DNA of 64,000 bases. It comes from Nitrospira sp. GTDB taxonomy: Bacteria > Nitrospirota > Nitrospiria > Nitrospirales > Nitrospiraceae. The notes under the pieces are model-generated. The model was not told the origin of the DNA and searched no databases. It was given only the letters and a program-made list of their open reading frames with translations. The first letter of the stretch is position 1, and every line of letters begins with the position of its first letter. This document shows, one piece after another, positions 34,664 through 43,010 of the stretch. Position numbers and translations under genes: made by a program. The DNA lies in assembly GCA_005116955.1 (NCBI GenBank), contig SWDI01000002.1:609316-673315 (forward strand). The letters are read 5' to 3'.

Positions 34664-36148
34664 GTGATGACGGACACCAATAGAGTAACGCCAGCTCGTG
34701 CGTTGCGTCTAACCAACATGAACCGCAAACCCACAATACAACTTATCCACATAGCGGCAGCCTGCACGTTCTGGTTGACCACTGTCGCATATGCTGCTGA
34801 GAAGGCAGTTGAGAAGGCTATCCAAGCTTCAACACCGTCAGTAAACGAACCCTCACCAAGTAACGGTCCAATCCTTCCGACCTACAGCCATTCAAACGGT
34901 CACCCAACTGGTCCACTCATAGAACCGTTTGATCCGAACGCACCACCACGAGCGACTATCCCTATCGGCCCGAATTTGTTTTGGGGTGGCTACGCATCAC
35001 TTGAGGGAGAAAGCAATCGCAACTATAGCCTGAGGTCTCACTTGAGCGAGGCCGATAGTATCCTGACGCCAATCCTTGCCCCCGCGTTCTCCTATGAGCC
35101 CAATCAATACCTGCAGCTCTATGTGAATCCTGTACTCGAAATACCGATTGCGTTCGAGGAGATCGAAGAACGGTCGCAGACCACCGCATTGAACATGAAC
35201 CTGGCTTTTCTCACGGTGAAAAATGTTGTGCCCGGAGCTAGAATGCAAGTAGGCAGGCAGCGCTTTATCGACTCCCGACGGTGGCTGTTCAACGAAAACA
35301 TGGATGCAATTCGGTTCGGGTACCAGTACGAACAATTTTCCCTGGAGCTGTCAGTCAGCCAGCTGAACCTGGTTCAGCGTAATTTATTGAGACGAGAGGC
35401 AGAAGAGGACGAAGAAGGGTTCGTCAATTACTACATGCATGCCGACTACAAGTTCGGCAAGAAAAACCATATTGGCCTGTTCGCGCTCTATCAGGATCAG
35501 CAACGGCTTGGTACGGCCCAACCTATCACGGTCGGTCTCCAATCTGGGGGACGACTCTTCGGCGACTTGAAATACTGGCTGCAAACCGCTGCCGTGCGCG
35601 GCTCAGACGGCGGCCAGCGTATTCGAGGTGAGGCCATCGATGTGGGGCTGACTCAACGCTTTGATGGAGCGTGGGAACCGTCCATCACCATTGGGTACGC
35701 CTATGGCACCGGAGACAGTAATCCCAACGACAATGTCGATGCGCGATTTCGACAGAGCGGCTTTCAAGGTAATTCCGATAAATTCAATGGCGTAGCACGG
35801 TTTAAGTATTATGGCGAAGTGCTTGATCCCAGATTGACGAACCTCATGGTCTTCACCGGGGGATTCGGCGTCCGGCCATTTGAAAAAACCTCATTCGATC
35901 TGGTCTATCATTATTACCTGCAAGACCATGTGTCGACGCGCATTCGTGGATCAAACCTGGACACTGACCCAACCGGGCTGAGCAAACATGTCGGGAGCGA
36001 AGTTGACCTTGTGGTGGGGTATCAGGGAATACCCCACCTGCAAACCAAGTTTGTCCTCGGCTACTTCTTCCCCGGTAAGGCCTTTGCCGACACGTGGCAC
36101 GACGGCGCGTTTCTCGCCAGCATCCTCTTACGGTACAACTTCTACTAA
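34664..36148 (+). CDS. AlgE-like outer-membrane polysaccharide channel
   Basis: Up to 494 residues; start codons in frame are GTG 34664, ATG 34667 and ATG 34718, and the signal peptide (ending AYAAE) fits best with 34718. The mature protein has a proline-rich linker, then a barrel region: NLFWGGYASLEGESNRNYSL at its start, MQVGRQRFIDSRRWLFNENM in the middle and, at the end, VGSEVDLVVGY, a 'FFPGKAF' loop and the terminal RYNFY. These fit the alginate export (AlgE) family. AlgE passes polysaccharide out through an 18-stranded barrel. Its place as the last gene of the locus, right after the ABC exporter, suggests it is the exit channel for the glycan. Confidence 0.85.
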   Translation: MMTDTNRVTPARALRLTNMNRKPTIQLIHIAAACTFWLTTVAYAAEKAVEKAIQASTPSVNEPSPSNGPILPTYSHSNGHPTGPLIEPFDPNAPPRATIPIGPNLFWGGYASLEGESNRNYSLRSHLSEADSILTPILAPAFSYEPNQYLQLYVNPVLEIPIAFEEIEERSQTTALNMNLAFLTVKNVVPGARMQVGRQRFIDSRRWLFNENMDAIRFGYQYEQFSLELSVSQLNLVQRNLLRREAEEDEEGFVNYYMHADYKFGKKNHIGLFALYQDQQRLGTAQPITVGLQSGGRLFGDLKYWLQTAAVRGSDGGQRIRGEAIDVGLTQRFDGAWEPSITIGYAYGTGDSNPNDNVDARFRQSGFQGNSDKFNGVARFKYYGEVLDPRLTNLMVFTGGFGVRPFEKTSFDLVYHYYLQDHVSTRIRGSNLDTDPTGLSKHVGSEVDLVVGYQGIPHLQTKFVLGYFFPGKAFADTWHDGAFLASILLRYNFY

Positions 36149-36354
36149 CGTGCGTCCTTCCAGTGGTACGGATAATCGAGGTCTTGGTAAGGAAAGAGGT
36201 TGCTTCTACAAGCACAATGCCGTGCTGAATTCTGGGCCACCGACACGATCAAGATCTTAAGTTGCAACGAGTACCAGCCTGGTAGCCTGGGCAAGGTCGA
36301 TATCTTTGAGTTTAGTAATGGCGAAACGTGCTGGCTGAAAGAGCTTCTGATATA

Positions 36355-37293
36355 TCAATCGCGCCCACGGCCGGAATGGTCCGATCGCTCAGGGCGATCC
36401 CTACTATCCTGACGTTCAGGGCGTTCAACTCGATCCACTTTATCAGGACGGTCAATTCGCTCGGATCGGTCTCGGCTACCGGACTGTTCCTGTCGGTCAG
36501 ATCGATCTCTGTCGGAATCATCTCGACTCCCCTTGCCTCCCCGATCCCCACGGTCTCTCCGATCCCGATCACCTCCGGAGTCGCTATGATCATCACGAAA
36601 GAGCCGGTCACTTCGTTCGCCTTTACTGACCTTGTCACGAAGTGTTTGAAGACTGGCACGGCCGTCTTCAAAGTCGGATCCTCGCCGCTTCACTTCTCGA
36701 CTGAGATCCATGAGTTCAGATGAACGATACCCCTGCTTGATCCCCTCGCCGACCAAAGCCGTTCCATCTTTCGACGGAATTCTGCCCTCTTTCATCACGG
36801 CCAAGCCTTTTGCGCCAGCCGCGAGCTCTTCCTGAGTCGCCTTATGGCGGCCTTCTTGCGACAATCGGCTCAGCTCCCGCACCTCATCGACAGTCGTTCC
36901 ACGGGAAAGGGCTTCAGCCATCGTTTCGATGGCGCGTTGGCGATTCCCCTCGGACAGGCCTCGGCTTTTTGCCTCTTCCAGCACTTCGTGAGCGGATTCG
37001 AGTCGTGACGTCATCTGTCGCAGCACCGGATCGATCCGCTTGGGTTCAACTCCTTTCGCCAGACCTTCTCTCATCTTATTCAGCAACGACTCGGTGGGAA
37101 GCCCCCTCTCGCCGGCCTTGCTGACGTGATCGAGCAAGGGAGTGATCTCGTTCTCCGAACGGCCCTGTGCCGAACCAAGCCGAGTGATTGCTTCTCGATC
37201 CTGAACCGAGAGGGGTTCCGCCCAGACGGAGGCGGTGGTCAACGCCACCATCAAGCTCAACACCCCCATCTCTATGACGATTCGCTTTCTCAT
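36355..37293 (-). CDS. Secreted protein with helical repeats and Arg/Asp-rich tail
   Basis: 312 residues. A signal peptide (ending VWAEP) precedes a helix-rich part (about 30-215) with repeated short helices such as EARELSRLSQEG-type and MAEALSRGTTVDEV. From about 220 the chain is low-complexity, dominated by Arg, Asp, Ser and Gly (DRDRRDRGDRGG, then RDRPERSDHSGRGRD). The tail is highly charged and probably disordered. It lies in a minus-strand group that also includes the CBM48 lipoprotein and the ECF/anti-sigma pair, four bases after the lipoprotein gene. A similar Arg/Asp-rich tail occurs in the protein at 40286. Function unknown; binding of an acidic polymer or ions is speculation. Confidence 0.7.
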   Translation of the reverse strand: MRKRIVIEMGVLSLMVALTTASVWAEPLSVQDREAITRLGSAQGRSENEITPLLDHVSKAGERGLPTESLLNKMREGLAKGVEPKRIDPVLRQMTSRLESAHEVLEEAKSRGLSEGNRQRAIETMAEALSRGTTVDEVRELSRLSQEGRHKATQEELAAGAKGLAVMKEGRIPSKDGTALVGEGIKQGYRSSELMDLSREVKRRGSDFEDGRASLQTLRDKVSKGERSDRLFRDDHSDSGGDRDRRDRGDRGGKGSRDDSDRDRSDRQEQSGSRDRSERIDRPDKVDRVERPERQDSRDRPERSDHSGRGRD

Positions 37294-37297
37294 CGTT

Positions 37298-37684
37298 TTA
37301 CCGTACGATCACCACTCCGTTGGTTTGCCCGAACCCATCGGTGACGAAATCCTCAGCTTGGGGAGGCGTCATCCATCTGATTCCATCGATCACATACATG
37401 AACGTATGTTCTCCTTCTGCCAGCGGCACATCGACCAACCAGACCGAAGAACCATCCACGATCTTCATCGGCGTCGCATCCTTGGTCCAACCATTGAAAG
37501 ACCCCACGAGAACGACCTGTTTGGCGCCAGGCGCGAGCACCGTGAAACGCACGGCCCCGGCCAGTGGCTTGGGCATGTTCGGCTTCAACACCGAGGGCTT
37601 GGCACAGGCCAAGAAACCACATAGCAGCATGATTGCGATGAGGCTTTTGGATAGGCGTCCGAGCCTCGTCAGTCTCATTCCCAT
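37298..37684 (-). CDS. Lipoprotein with CBM48 (AMPK-beta type) glycogen-binding domain
   Basis: 128 residues: a lipoprotein signal peptide with lipobox GFLAC, then one CBM48/AMPK-beta domain: VRFTVLAPGAKQVVLVGSFN with the signature 'GSFNGW', GEHTFMYVIDG and WMTPP, ending FGQTNGVVIV. This is the family of alpha-glucan (glycogen/starch) binding modules. It is a close relative of the domain in the anti-sigma factor encoded directly upstream, which it follows by 53 bases. The likely location is the periplasmic face of a membrane. It may bind alpha-glucan or serve as ligand or partner for the anti-sigma factor; that is inference. Confidence 0.85.
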   Translation of the reverse strand: MGMRLTRLGRLSKSLIAIMLLCGFLACAKPSVLKPNMPKPLAGAVRFTVLAPGAKQVVLVGSFNGWTKDATPMKIVDGSSVWLVDVPLAEGEHTFMYVIDGIRWMTPPQAEDFVTDGFGQTNGVVIVR

Positions 37685-37737
37685 GTGCGGGAGAGTACAG
37701 ACAGACTAGACCCGTTGCAAGAGATTCCGGGGACAAT

Positions 37738-38421
37738 TTAAATCGCCACATCAAGCACCGCATTCTGTGCGCCGAACCCATCGGTCGTTTCTTCGGGAGC
37801 AAGTGGATCGGCAATCCACTGTTTGCCGTCAATGACGAACATGTATTGATACCGACCGGGCTTCAATGGGATGGTCGCGGTCCACGCACCGCCATCCGAT
37901 CGCTCCAGTTTGGTCTGAGCTGGATCCCACCCATTGAAGTCTCCTGCCACTGATACCGATTGTGCTCCCGGTTGCAGCAGGACCAGCCGGACGAATATCT
38001 TCGGTTCTTCCTGCTTCGTGCTGGTCGCGATTGTCTGGGCTGGAGTAGCCGGAACCTGTAGCTCTACGACTCGCGGGGATATCACTGCGAACAAGCCCGC
38101 CACCGATACGATTGCAACACAAGCCGCTGCGACTGCACCGGCAAGGTTCCATTCAAACGTCCGCGTCGTCGTCACGGTAGCCCACAACTGTGCCCACCAA
38201 CTGAGCGGGGGCGGAGTGACTTTGGCCTTCAACTCACTCAGAAATCTGGCGGACGGAGTCATTCTCGGCAATTGGGCCGCCTCTGCAACCACCATCTCAA
38301 GATTAAGCCAGCGTCGACGCAATGTTGGATCGGCATCCACAGCCTGCAAGAACTCGACTCGCTCTTCAGGCGTCAAGTCCTGATCCAAGAATCGTTGAAC
38401 CAGAAGTTCTTGTTCATCCAT
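37738..38421 (-). CDS. Membrane anti-sigma factor with periplasmic CBM48 domain
   Basis: 227 residues. Residues 1-70 are acidic helices (MDEQELLVQRFLDQDLTPEE) of the type found in anti-sigma factors, without the His/Cys zinc motif. One TM helix (about 93-116) places the C-terminal part outside. Residues about 141-227 are a CBM48/AMPK-beta module: FVRLVLLQPGAQSVSVAG, DFNGWD, GRYQYMFVIDGKQWIADP, FGAQNAVLDV. It follows the sigma gene by 30 bases. The layout suggests a sensor: binding of a glucan or a protein to the external module would release the sigma factor. No other CBM48 anti-sigma is known to me for certain, though RsgI-like anti-sigma factors of clostridia use carbohydrate modules in the same way. 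Confidence 0.85.
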   Translation of the reverse strand: MDEQELLVQRFLDQDLTPEERVEFLQAVDADPTLRRRWLNLEMVVAEAAQLPRMTPSARFLSELKAKVTPPPLSWWAQLWATVTTTRTFEWNLAGAVAAACVAIVSVAGLFAVISPRVVELQVPATPAQTIATSTKQEEPKIFVRLVLLQPGAQSVSVAGDFNGWDPAQTKLERSDGGAWTATIPLKPGRYQYMFVIDGKQWIADPLAPEETTDGFGAQNAVLDVAI

Positions 38422-38451
38422 AGATCACCACCACTGATACAGAACGTCCTC

Positions 38452-39030
38452 TCAAGCAGGGTTGAGCGATGCCAACTCACGGCTGAGTTGCAGCCGTCCT
38501 TTATACACTCTCATTTTTAACGTGTCGCCATTCACACCGAGAATCTCCTCCATCTCCTCGTAGCTCAATCCTTCGACATGTTTCAGCACAAACGCCTCAC
38601 GATACAGAGGGGGCAATCGTTGGATCGCCTGTTCTAACTCCAGTGCGACCTGTTGCTGAGAGAGCAGGCGCTCAGGAGTCCGCTCTTCAGCGACATGGCT
38701 ATCGAGCACCTCGTCGATGTCGACATCCTGTTGGCCCATTCCCGGCCGCTTGGCCCGCAACCAGTCTTTGCACTTATTCGAGGCGATTCGGTACAACCAG
38801 GTCGAAAACTTTGAGTCTGCACGGAATGTTGACAGCGCCTTGAACGCCGTGAGGAACGCTTCCTGTGCCAAGTCTTCGGCCTCCGCGTGATTCCCAACCA
38901 TCCGATAGGCTAGATTGATGATCACGGACGCATGTCGATCGATCAGTTGCCCGAAGGCCTCGTGATCCTGCTTGAGGCTGCGAGCAACCAGTTGGGCATC
39001 ATCAGGTGCTACATCATGATCCGGTGGCAT
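38452..39030 (-). CDS. ECF (RpoE-like) sigma factor
   Basis: 192 residues with region 2 (about 20-95: AEDLAQEAFLTAFKAL and FSTWLYRIASNKCKDWLR) and region 4 (about 130-185: LPPLYREAFVLKHVEGLSYE and the HTH TLKMRVYKGRLQLSREL). This is the standard group IV sigma factor size and layout. It directs RNA polymerase to its own promoter set, and is normally held inactive by the anti-sigma factor. Here the anti-sigma gene is the next gene downstream, then the CBM48 lipoprotein and the Arg/Asp-rich secreted protein. The 118 bases upstream (39031-39148) should contain the autoregulated promoter, but I could not identify it. Confidence 0.92.
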   Translation of the reverse strand: MPPDHDVAPDDAQLVARSLKQDHEAFGQLIDRHASVIINLAYRMVGNHAEAEDLAQEAFLTAFKALSTFRADSKFSTWLYRIASNKCKDWLRAKRPGMGQQDVDIDEVLDSHVAEERTPERLLSQQQVALELEQAIQRLPPLYREAFVLKHVEGLSYEEMEEILGVNGDTLKMRVYKGRLQLSRELASLNPA

Positions 39031-39148
39031 AGGATGTGCTCGTCAGCTTCGTATCCTGCCACAAGACCGTTTGCCGTGCCGTACCTGTCTCATTGTTAGA
39101 CGATTCATTGCGAGGCGCGTAAATAGCCTCCAAAGTAGGATGGCAGAG

Positions 39149-40096
39149 TTAGAAGCGGTAACTGGTGCCGAGTGAGACGACATAGTCCGGTGCTCCATTC
39201 GACAGACCGACCGCCACGCCGCCATTCAGGCGCCAAGCAGCCGACAGGCGGTAATTCGATGAGAAAAAGACGTCTCTCGCGTTCGGTAAACCTGGTCGAA
39301 GAGCTCGATATTCCTCGAAATACACACTCGTCAACAGGTCCTTTGTCACGTAGTATCCGGCCCCCACGTCATACCAGTATTGGTTGCGCAAACCTAATGT
39401 GCCGGAGCCATCCGCTCGATCCGGATCGCCGATAAAGTTGTACCCACCATCAAAAAATACCAACCAGCTGGCCCCAATCAGCTTAGAGACCTCAACCCCA
39501 TACCCATGATCGAACTCGCCGGTTCCTAACCCCTGGCTCGCATTCGCCGTGGGGAACTTCAACCGAGCTGTCACTGCAATCAGTGGCACATACTCCTGTT
39601 CTTCAACGAGATAGTAGCGTCCCCGCAGAATCACATCGCCGATTCCTGTGGTCGTCACCTTTTGACCGGCGACACGCGTAGTGGTACCGCAAGGCACATC
39701 ATTATTATTCCCGGGGCCACTGTTATCCTTACGACAATTGTCATCCGATCCACCACCGCCCCCACTACCAGACCCGCTTTTGTCGTCGACACGGAATGCT
39801 GTATTTCCAACCACAGTCGTGCGCCCGTCGGTGATTGCCGTCACTGAAGGGATGACCAGCGAAATATCACCTTTGGGGAACAACCGCCTGATTGACAGCG
39901 GTGCATAAATAAACTCGCTTGTCGTATTGGTTCCAAAATTCCCGTGGCTATAGCTTGGCGTGAAGCTGATCTGCCAGTTTCGTTCTGTCGTCTGTTGTGG
40001 TCGCTTATCGGTCGGATCAGCGGCAAAGCCTTCGTTTCCACAGAATCCAACGACTGTGACGAGCACCATCATCCACAGGACCATCCGTCTCTGCAT
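39149..40096 (-). CDS. Outer-membrane beta-barrel protein (phenol-pathway MetA-like)
   Basis: About 315 residues from the ATG at 40096; a GTG at 40135 in frame would add 13 residues before the signal peptide. Signal peptide about 1-26 (ending FAAD). Strand-rich region with alternating residues (WQISFTPSYSHGNFG, GDVILRGRYYLVEEQEYVPL, VVSLGTSYRF) and a terminal Phe, typical for barrels. A glycine/serine-rich loop (SGSGSGGGGGSDDN) with two Cys (C, then GPGNNNDVPC) is inserted at about residues 110-140. It fits the 'MetA-pathway of phenol degradation' outer-membrane family. The substrate is unknown. It lies between the sigma operon and the low-complexity protein genes on the same strand. Confidence 0.7.
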   Translation of the reverse strand: MQRRMVLWMMVLVTVVGFCGNEGFAADPTDKRPQQTTERNWQISFTPSYSHGNFGTNTTSEFIYAPLSIRRLFPKGDISLVIPSVTAITDGRTTVVGNTAFRVDDKSGSGSGGGGGSDDNCRKDNSGPGNNNDVPCGTTTRVAGQKVTTTGIGDVILRGRYYLVEEQEYVPLIAVTARLKFPTANASQGLGTGEFDHGYGVEVSKLIGASWLVFFDGGYNFIGDPDRADGSGTLGLRNQYWYDVGAGYYVTKDLLTSVYFEEYRALRPGLPNARDVFFSSNYRLSAAWRLNGGVAVGLSNGAPDYVVSLGTSYRF

Positions 40097-40218
40097 CGTT
40101 CTCGGCCAACCCTTTCTGCATAGGAGTCTGTACACTATGCGGTCTCGTAATAAAACCTAACGGTGCTACCTTAGCGATAAATAAATTGTAGCGCAACGAT
40201 TCATAGGGCAAAATAGGA

Positions 40219-40257
40219 ACACCGGCGCTGGAGTATGAGTGGTTCCGGCACCGGTGT
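40219..40257 (-). terminator. Hairpin, probable terminator for the 40286 gene
   Basis: A stem of about 13 bases with one mismatch and one wobble pair (ACACCGG...CCGGTGT outer arms) and a 13-base loop. On the minus strand it is followed by TTCCTATTTT, a moderate T-rich tail. It lies about 30 bases past the stop of the gene at 40286. Confidence 0.55.
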
Positions 40258-40285
40258 CGGTGGATGACTTAATGCCAATAGCTGG

Positions 40286-40888
40286 TTAGTGTCGCTCTCC
40301 CCGCTCCGGTCTTTCAGCACGATCAGGTCTATCCTGATGGTCTGGGCGCTCAGGTCGTTCTGATCGCTCCATTCGTTCCGGTCTGTTTGGTCGTTCCATG
40401 TGCATCATACGAGCATTGTCTCGCCCGTCTCGGCCGTGTTCTCCCGCGACATGGTCGGCTCGGTCAAGACCGCGGAGTTCATCACCGGCATTTGATCGAT
40501 GATCCTCTCGACGATCTTGGCGCCTGTTCATCTGCCGGTCTTCTCTCCTGTCCTCTCTCCGATCGAGTTGTCGATCTTCACGACGATCTTCCCTTCGATC
40601 GATCTGTCGATCTTCTCTGCGGTCTGCGCGTCGATCTTCCTGGCGGACATCATTGGCCTGAGCCACCGCCATAGGGTCTCTCCCATGTCTCCCACTCTGA
40701 TTTTCTACATCTCGACCACTATTCAATGATCCTGGTCCACTGTTGAGTGAGCCAGGCCCCCGATTGTCGACCCGTATCTCCGGCCCTTCCATGGAGCCAC
40801 TCATCTTGCCTATGGCTGGTGAGGTCAACACTGAGAGTCCTGCGAGAGTTCCCACAATGATTTCTTTCCAACTGGTGCGGTTCATCAT
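40286..40888 (-). CDS. Secreted low-complexity Arg/Asp/Glu-rich protein
   Basis: 200 residues; the start at 40888 has AAAAGGAGATGA upstream. Signal peptide about 1-27. The mature protein is composed of charged repeats: DRREDRRADRREDRQIDRRE-like units of seven to eight residues in the middle, then RPERMERSERPERPD in the C-terminal part. No cysteine. The chain should be disordered and highly hydrophilic. The similar tail of the 36355 protein and closeness in the map suggest a shared role, perhaps in holding a charged extracellular layer. This is speculation; there is no known domain. Confidence 0.6.
   Translation of the reverse strand: MMNRTSWKEIIVGTLAGLSVLTSPAIGKMSGSMEGPEIRVDNRGPGSLNSGPGSLNSGRDVENQSGRHGRDPMAVAQANDVRQEDRRADRREDRQIDRREDRREDRQLDRREDRREDRQMNRRQDRREDHRSNAGDELRGLDRADHVAGEHGRDGRDNARMMHMERPNRPERMERSERPERPDHQDRPDRAERPERGERH
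40495..40660. repeat. Short tandem repeats coding for DRREDRQ-type units
   Basis: The DNA here is built of imperfect units around GATCTTC/TCGATC (for example TCGATCTGTCGATCTTC), coding for the Arg/Asp/Glu repeats of the overlapping minus-strand gene. Copy number could vary between strains. Confidence 0.6.
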
Positions 40889-40946
40889 TCATCTCCTTTT
40901 GAAGTTATATGGTCGCAGTCTAACCAGCCTGCTGGCATCCACCTAG

Positions 40947-42398
40947 TTAATCTTCTAATTCTGCCTCTTCCCATACGACCGTCGTACCGCTCAACTCACC
41001 CTTCACTTTCACCAGTGAGTTGACGCTCACCGCAGCCAAGAAGCCCGCACGACTCATGGATGTCCCGCTCACGCTCTCAAACTGATTGATGACGCTTGTA
41101 TCAACCGACACTCCCAGGATCGTTATGACATTTCCGGCAATCGATTGAACCGGTCCTTGGAGATCCACATCATTATCGGATGAGCGAACCTGGATATGGG
41201 TCGCAAGCACAGTATTGGGACCAATGACCCGACCACGCACCCTCACATGATTGCCCTGCAGATCATTCACAGTAATTATGTTTCCACTATCCTTCAACTC
41301 CGTCTGGCTGTTCACGGTAATCGTCACACCAGAAAGCCCCGTCAGTGATAGTGTGCTGCCGGTGATTGTTGCATCTCCTTCAAGCCGTACACTTTCATGG
41401 AACTTCACATGCTTGGCAATGAGCGTACTGCCGTCAAACCGGCCTTCGGCGGACATCTTGGCCCCAACTACGATCTCATCGACGGTTCCGCCACGAAACT
41501 TCGTGCTTGCCACCGTCCTCACTGGAGTAGTTCCAATGGTGAAATCGATGACGCTGCCATTAGGCGTGCCGGCTTGTGTCACGAAGCCTTCGACTTCGAG
41601 TTCATCGATGGCATTCCCGAGGCCCTGGTTCTCTGGTTCGACTTTCGTCGCAATAAGCGTCGTTGTTGCACTGGAAAAGTTTGTCCCTTTGACCTCAACG
41701 AAACGACCGTCCCAGTTGTTCCCATTGGGGACCGGCATGTCACTGATGTCCGCTCCACTGTAGTTCACCGTGAGGGTGCCGATCCGGAATGTTGCAGATC
41801 CAGAAGCATGGTTGTTCACAAATCCCCGCACCTCGGGCGTCACCCCCACTAATTTCTTTTCGATGAATGTCGCCTGAATGATTCCGTTGGGACGAATATG
41901 GCCGTTGACTTCAACATTGTCCGTCCCAGCCACAAGATTCACGATGTTTCGCCCAGGAATGTTGTCGTCGATCAATGTCGTATTGTCGATGAACACTGTT
42001 TGCCCCATCACCACCAGACTCAAACCATCCCCTGCCACCGACTGCACAAGCCCTTCCACCGCATCCTTTTGCTGAACGGAACTGGCCGTATGCTGACTGC
42101 CGTTGAATGAGCCATTAACCGTCACTACCATTCCCTTTTTGAATCCACAGGTCGTCACGGGATTAATGGTGCATCGCTCCGTGACACCATCTCTCCGCAC
42201 TTCCACATTTTCAGCCTCGAACTTCTTTCCATTCACAAACACGCTGCCAAAGTCCGTGACAGTTCCGGATGCTGATGCCGACCCGCTTCCTGATCCGCTC
42301 GCCGATACAGACGGTGCTCCCTCGCTACCACAGGCTGCAAGTATTCCGGCCACTCCGATCACGCCGATTAAACGGACGACACAAAACGAGGTTCTCAT
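40947..42398 (-). CDS. DUF5666 lipoprotein
   Basis: 483 residues with a lipoprotein signal peptide (lipobox LAAC, Cys about residue 23), then a Ser/Gly-rich linker (SASGSGSGSASASG) and serial DUF5666 domains: GTVTDFGSVFVNGKKFEAEN, GLVQSVAGDGLSLVVMGQTV, and later units such as 'GFVTQAG' and 'GDATITGSTLSLTG'. AGGAGT precedes the start. It is homologous in plan to the 8773 protein, though longer. Predicted envelope lipoprotein of unknown role. It is followed on the minus strand by the 40286 gene 58 bases later, so the two may share a transcript. Confidence 0.82.
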   Translation of the reverse strand: MRTSFCVVRLIGVIGVAGILAACGSEGAPSVSASGSGSGSASASGTVTDFGSVFVNGKKFEAENVEVRRDGVTERCTINPVTTCGFKKGMVVTVNGSFNGSQHTASSVQQKDAVEGLVQSVAGDGLSLVVMGQTVFIDNTTLIDDNIPGRNIVNLVAGTDNVEVNGHIRPNGIIQATFIEKKLVGVTPEVRGFVNNHASGSATFRIGTLTVNYSGADISDMPVPNGNNWDGRFVEVKGTNFSSATTTLIATKVEPENQGLGNAIDELEVEGFVTQAGTPNGSVIDFTIGTTPVRTVASTKFRGGTVDEIVVGAKMSAEGRFDGSTLIAKHVKFHESVRLEGDATITGSTLSLTGLSGVTITVNSQTELKDSGNIITVNDLQGNHVRVRGRVIGPNTVLATHIQVRSSDNDVDLQGPVQSIAGNVITILGVSVDTSVINQFESVSGTSMSRAGFLAAVSVNSLVKVKGELSGTTVVWEEAELED

Positions 42399-42427
42399 GT
42401 GATACTCCTGGTTAAAACAAACGGTTG

Positions 42428-42868
42428 TTATGACTTGTGGTTTTTAGAGTCATTAGTCGACACAGGCGCTGGTCGCGGCATATCGGCCAGCACATCCGCC
42501 GACCAGGTGACATGCGCCGGACACCATTGCCAAACGCCGAGGGTGATGATGCGCGTGAGTCCAGCAGGCATGCAGGCAAGTCGGTTGACGGACACCTCCC
42601 GATTGACCACCCTAGTCGAGGCTCCGCATCGATTCAGATATGGCTCACTGGAGACATCGCGAAGATCGATATGAGGGGTGAGAAAGGCCACGATCGGGAC
42701 AGGCAGCACAGCAATCGATGAATCATCCACCCACTCGCTCCCAGAACAATGGCCCTCGACCCCAACCATGCGCTTCACATCGTCGCGGACTAATGTGGAA
42801 GTACAACTCGACAGCAGCAGTGTTACTGAAAGCAGATACGCGATCACTTTTGAACTGAATGGTTGCAT
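42428..42868 (-). CDS. Hypothetical lipoprotein
   Basis: 146 residues. The start has AGGAGGGGGTT upstream. A lipoprotein signal peptide with lipobox LLSSC (Cys about residue 22). The rest contains five further Cys (HCSGSE, NRCGAST, ACMPAG, WCPAHV) and no recognised domain. It starts 29 bases upstream (on the minus strand) of the DUF5666 gene, so the two are probably co-transcribed. Function unknown. Confidence 0.6.
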   Translation of the reverse strand: MQPFSSKVIAYLLSVTLLLSSCTSTLVRDDVKRMVGVEGHCSGSEWVDDSSIAVLPVPIVAFLTPHIDLRDVSSEPYLNRCGASTRVVNREVSVNRLACMPAGLTRIITLGVWQWCPAHVTWSADVLADMPRPAPVSTNDSKNHKS

Positions 42869-42967
42869 AACCCCCTCCTTCCAACCTTGTCTGATGGGTT
42901 AGACGGAGGGGTGAGGGAAAAGTAAACAGGTGACTTGGGAAGGTTTGGTCCTGCGAAGGTAGGGGTG

Positions 42968-43002
42968 CCAGCCCAGCCTGAGCGAAGCTCAGGCTGGGCT
43001 GG
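42968..43002. terminator. Perfect 16-bp hairpin with GAA loop
   Basis: Arms CCAGCCCAGCCTGAGC and its exact complement flank a three-base GAA loop closed by C-G pairs (GCGAAGC type, very stable). It lies nine bases past the stop of the copper/propeller gene (minus strand) and before the lipoprotein gene. No T-run follows on either strand, so it may be an mRNA-stabilising or partial terminator hairpin. Confidence 0.7.
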
Positions 43003-43010
43003 ACGATCTG

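Noticed and set aside
40495-40660. CRISPR-like array from repeated GATCTTC units
   Set aside because: Units are short, imperfect and in frame with a protein of repeated charged residues; no regular spacers and no cas genes.
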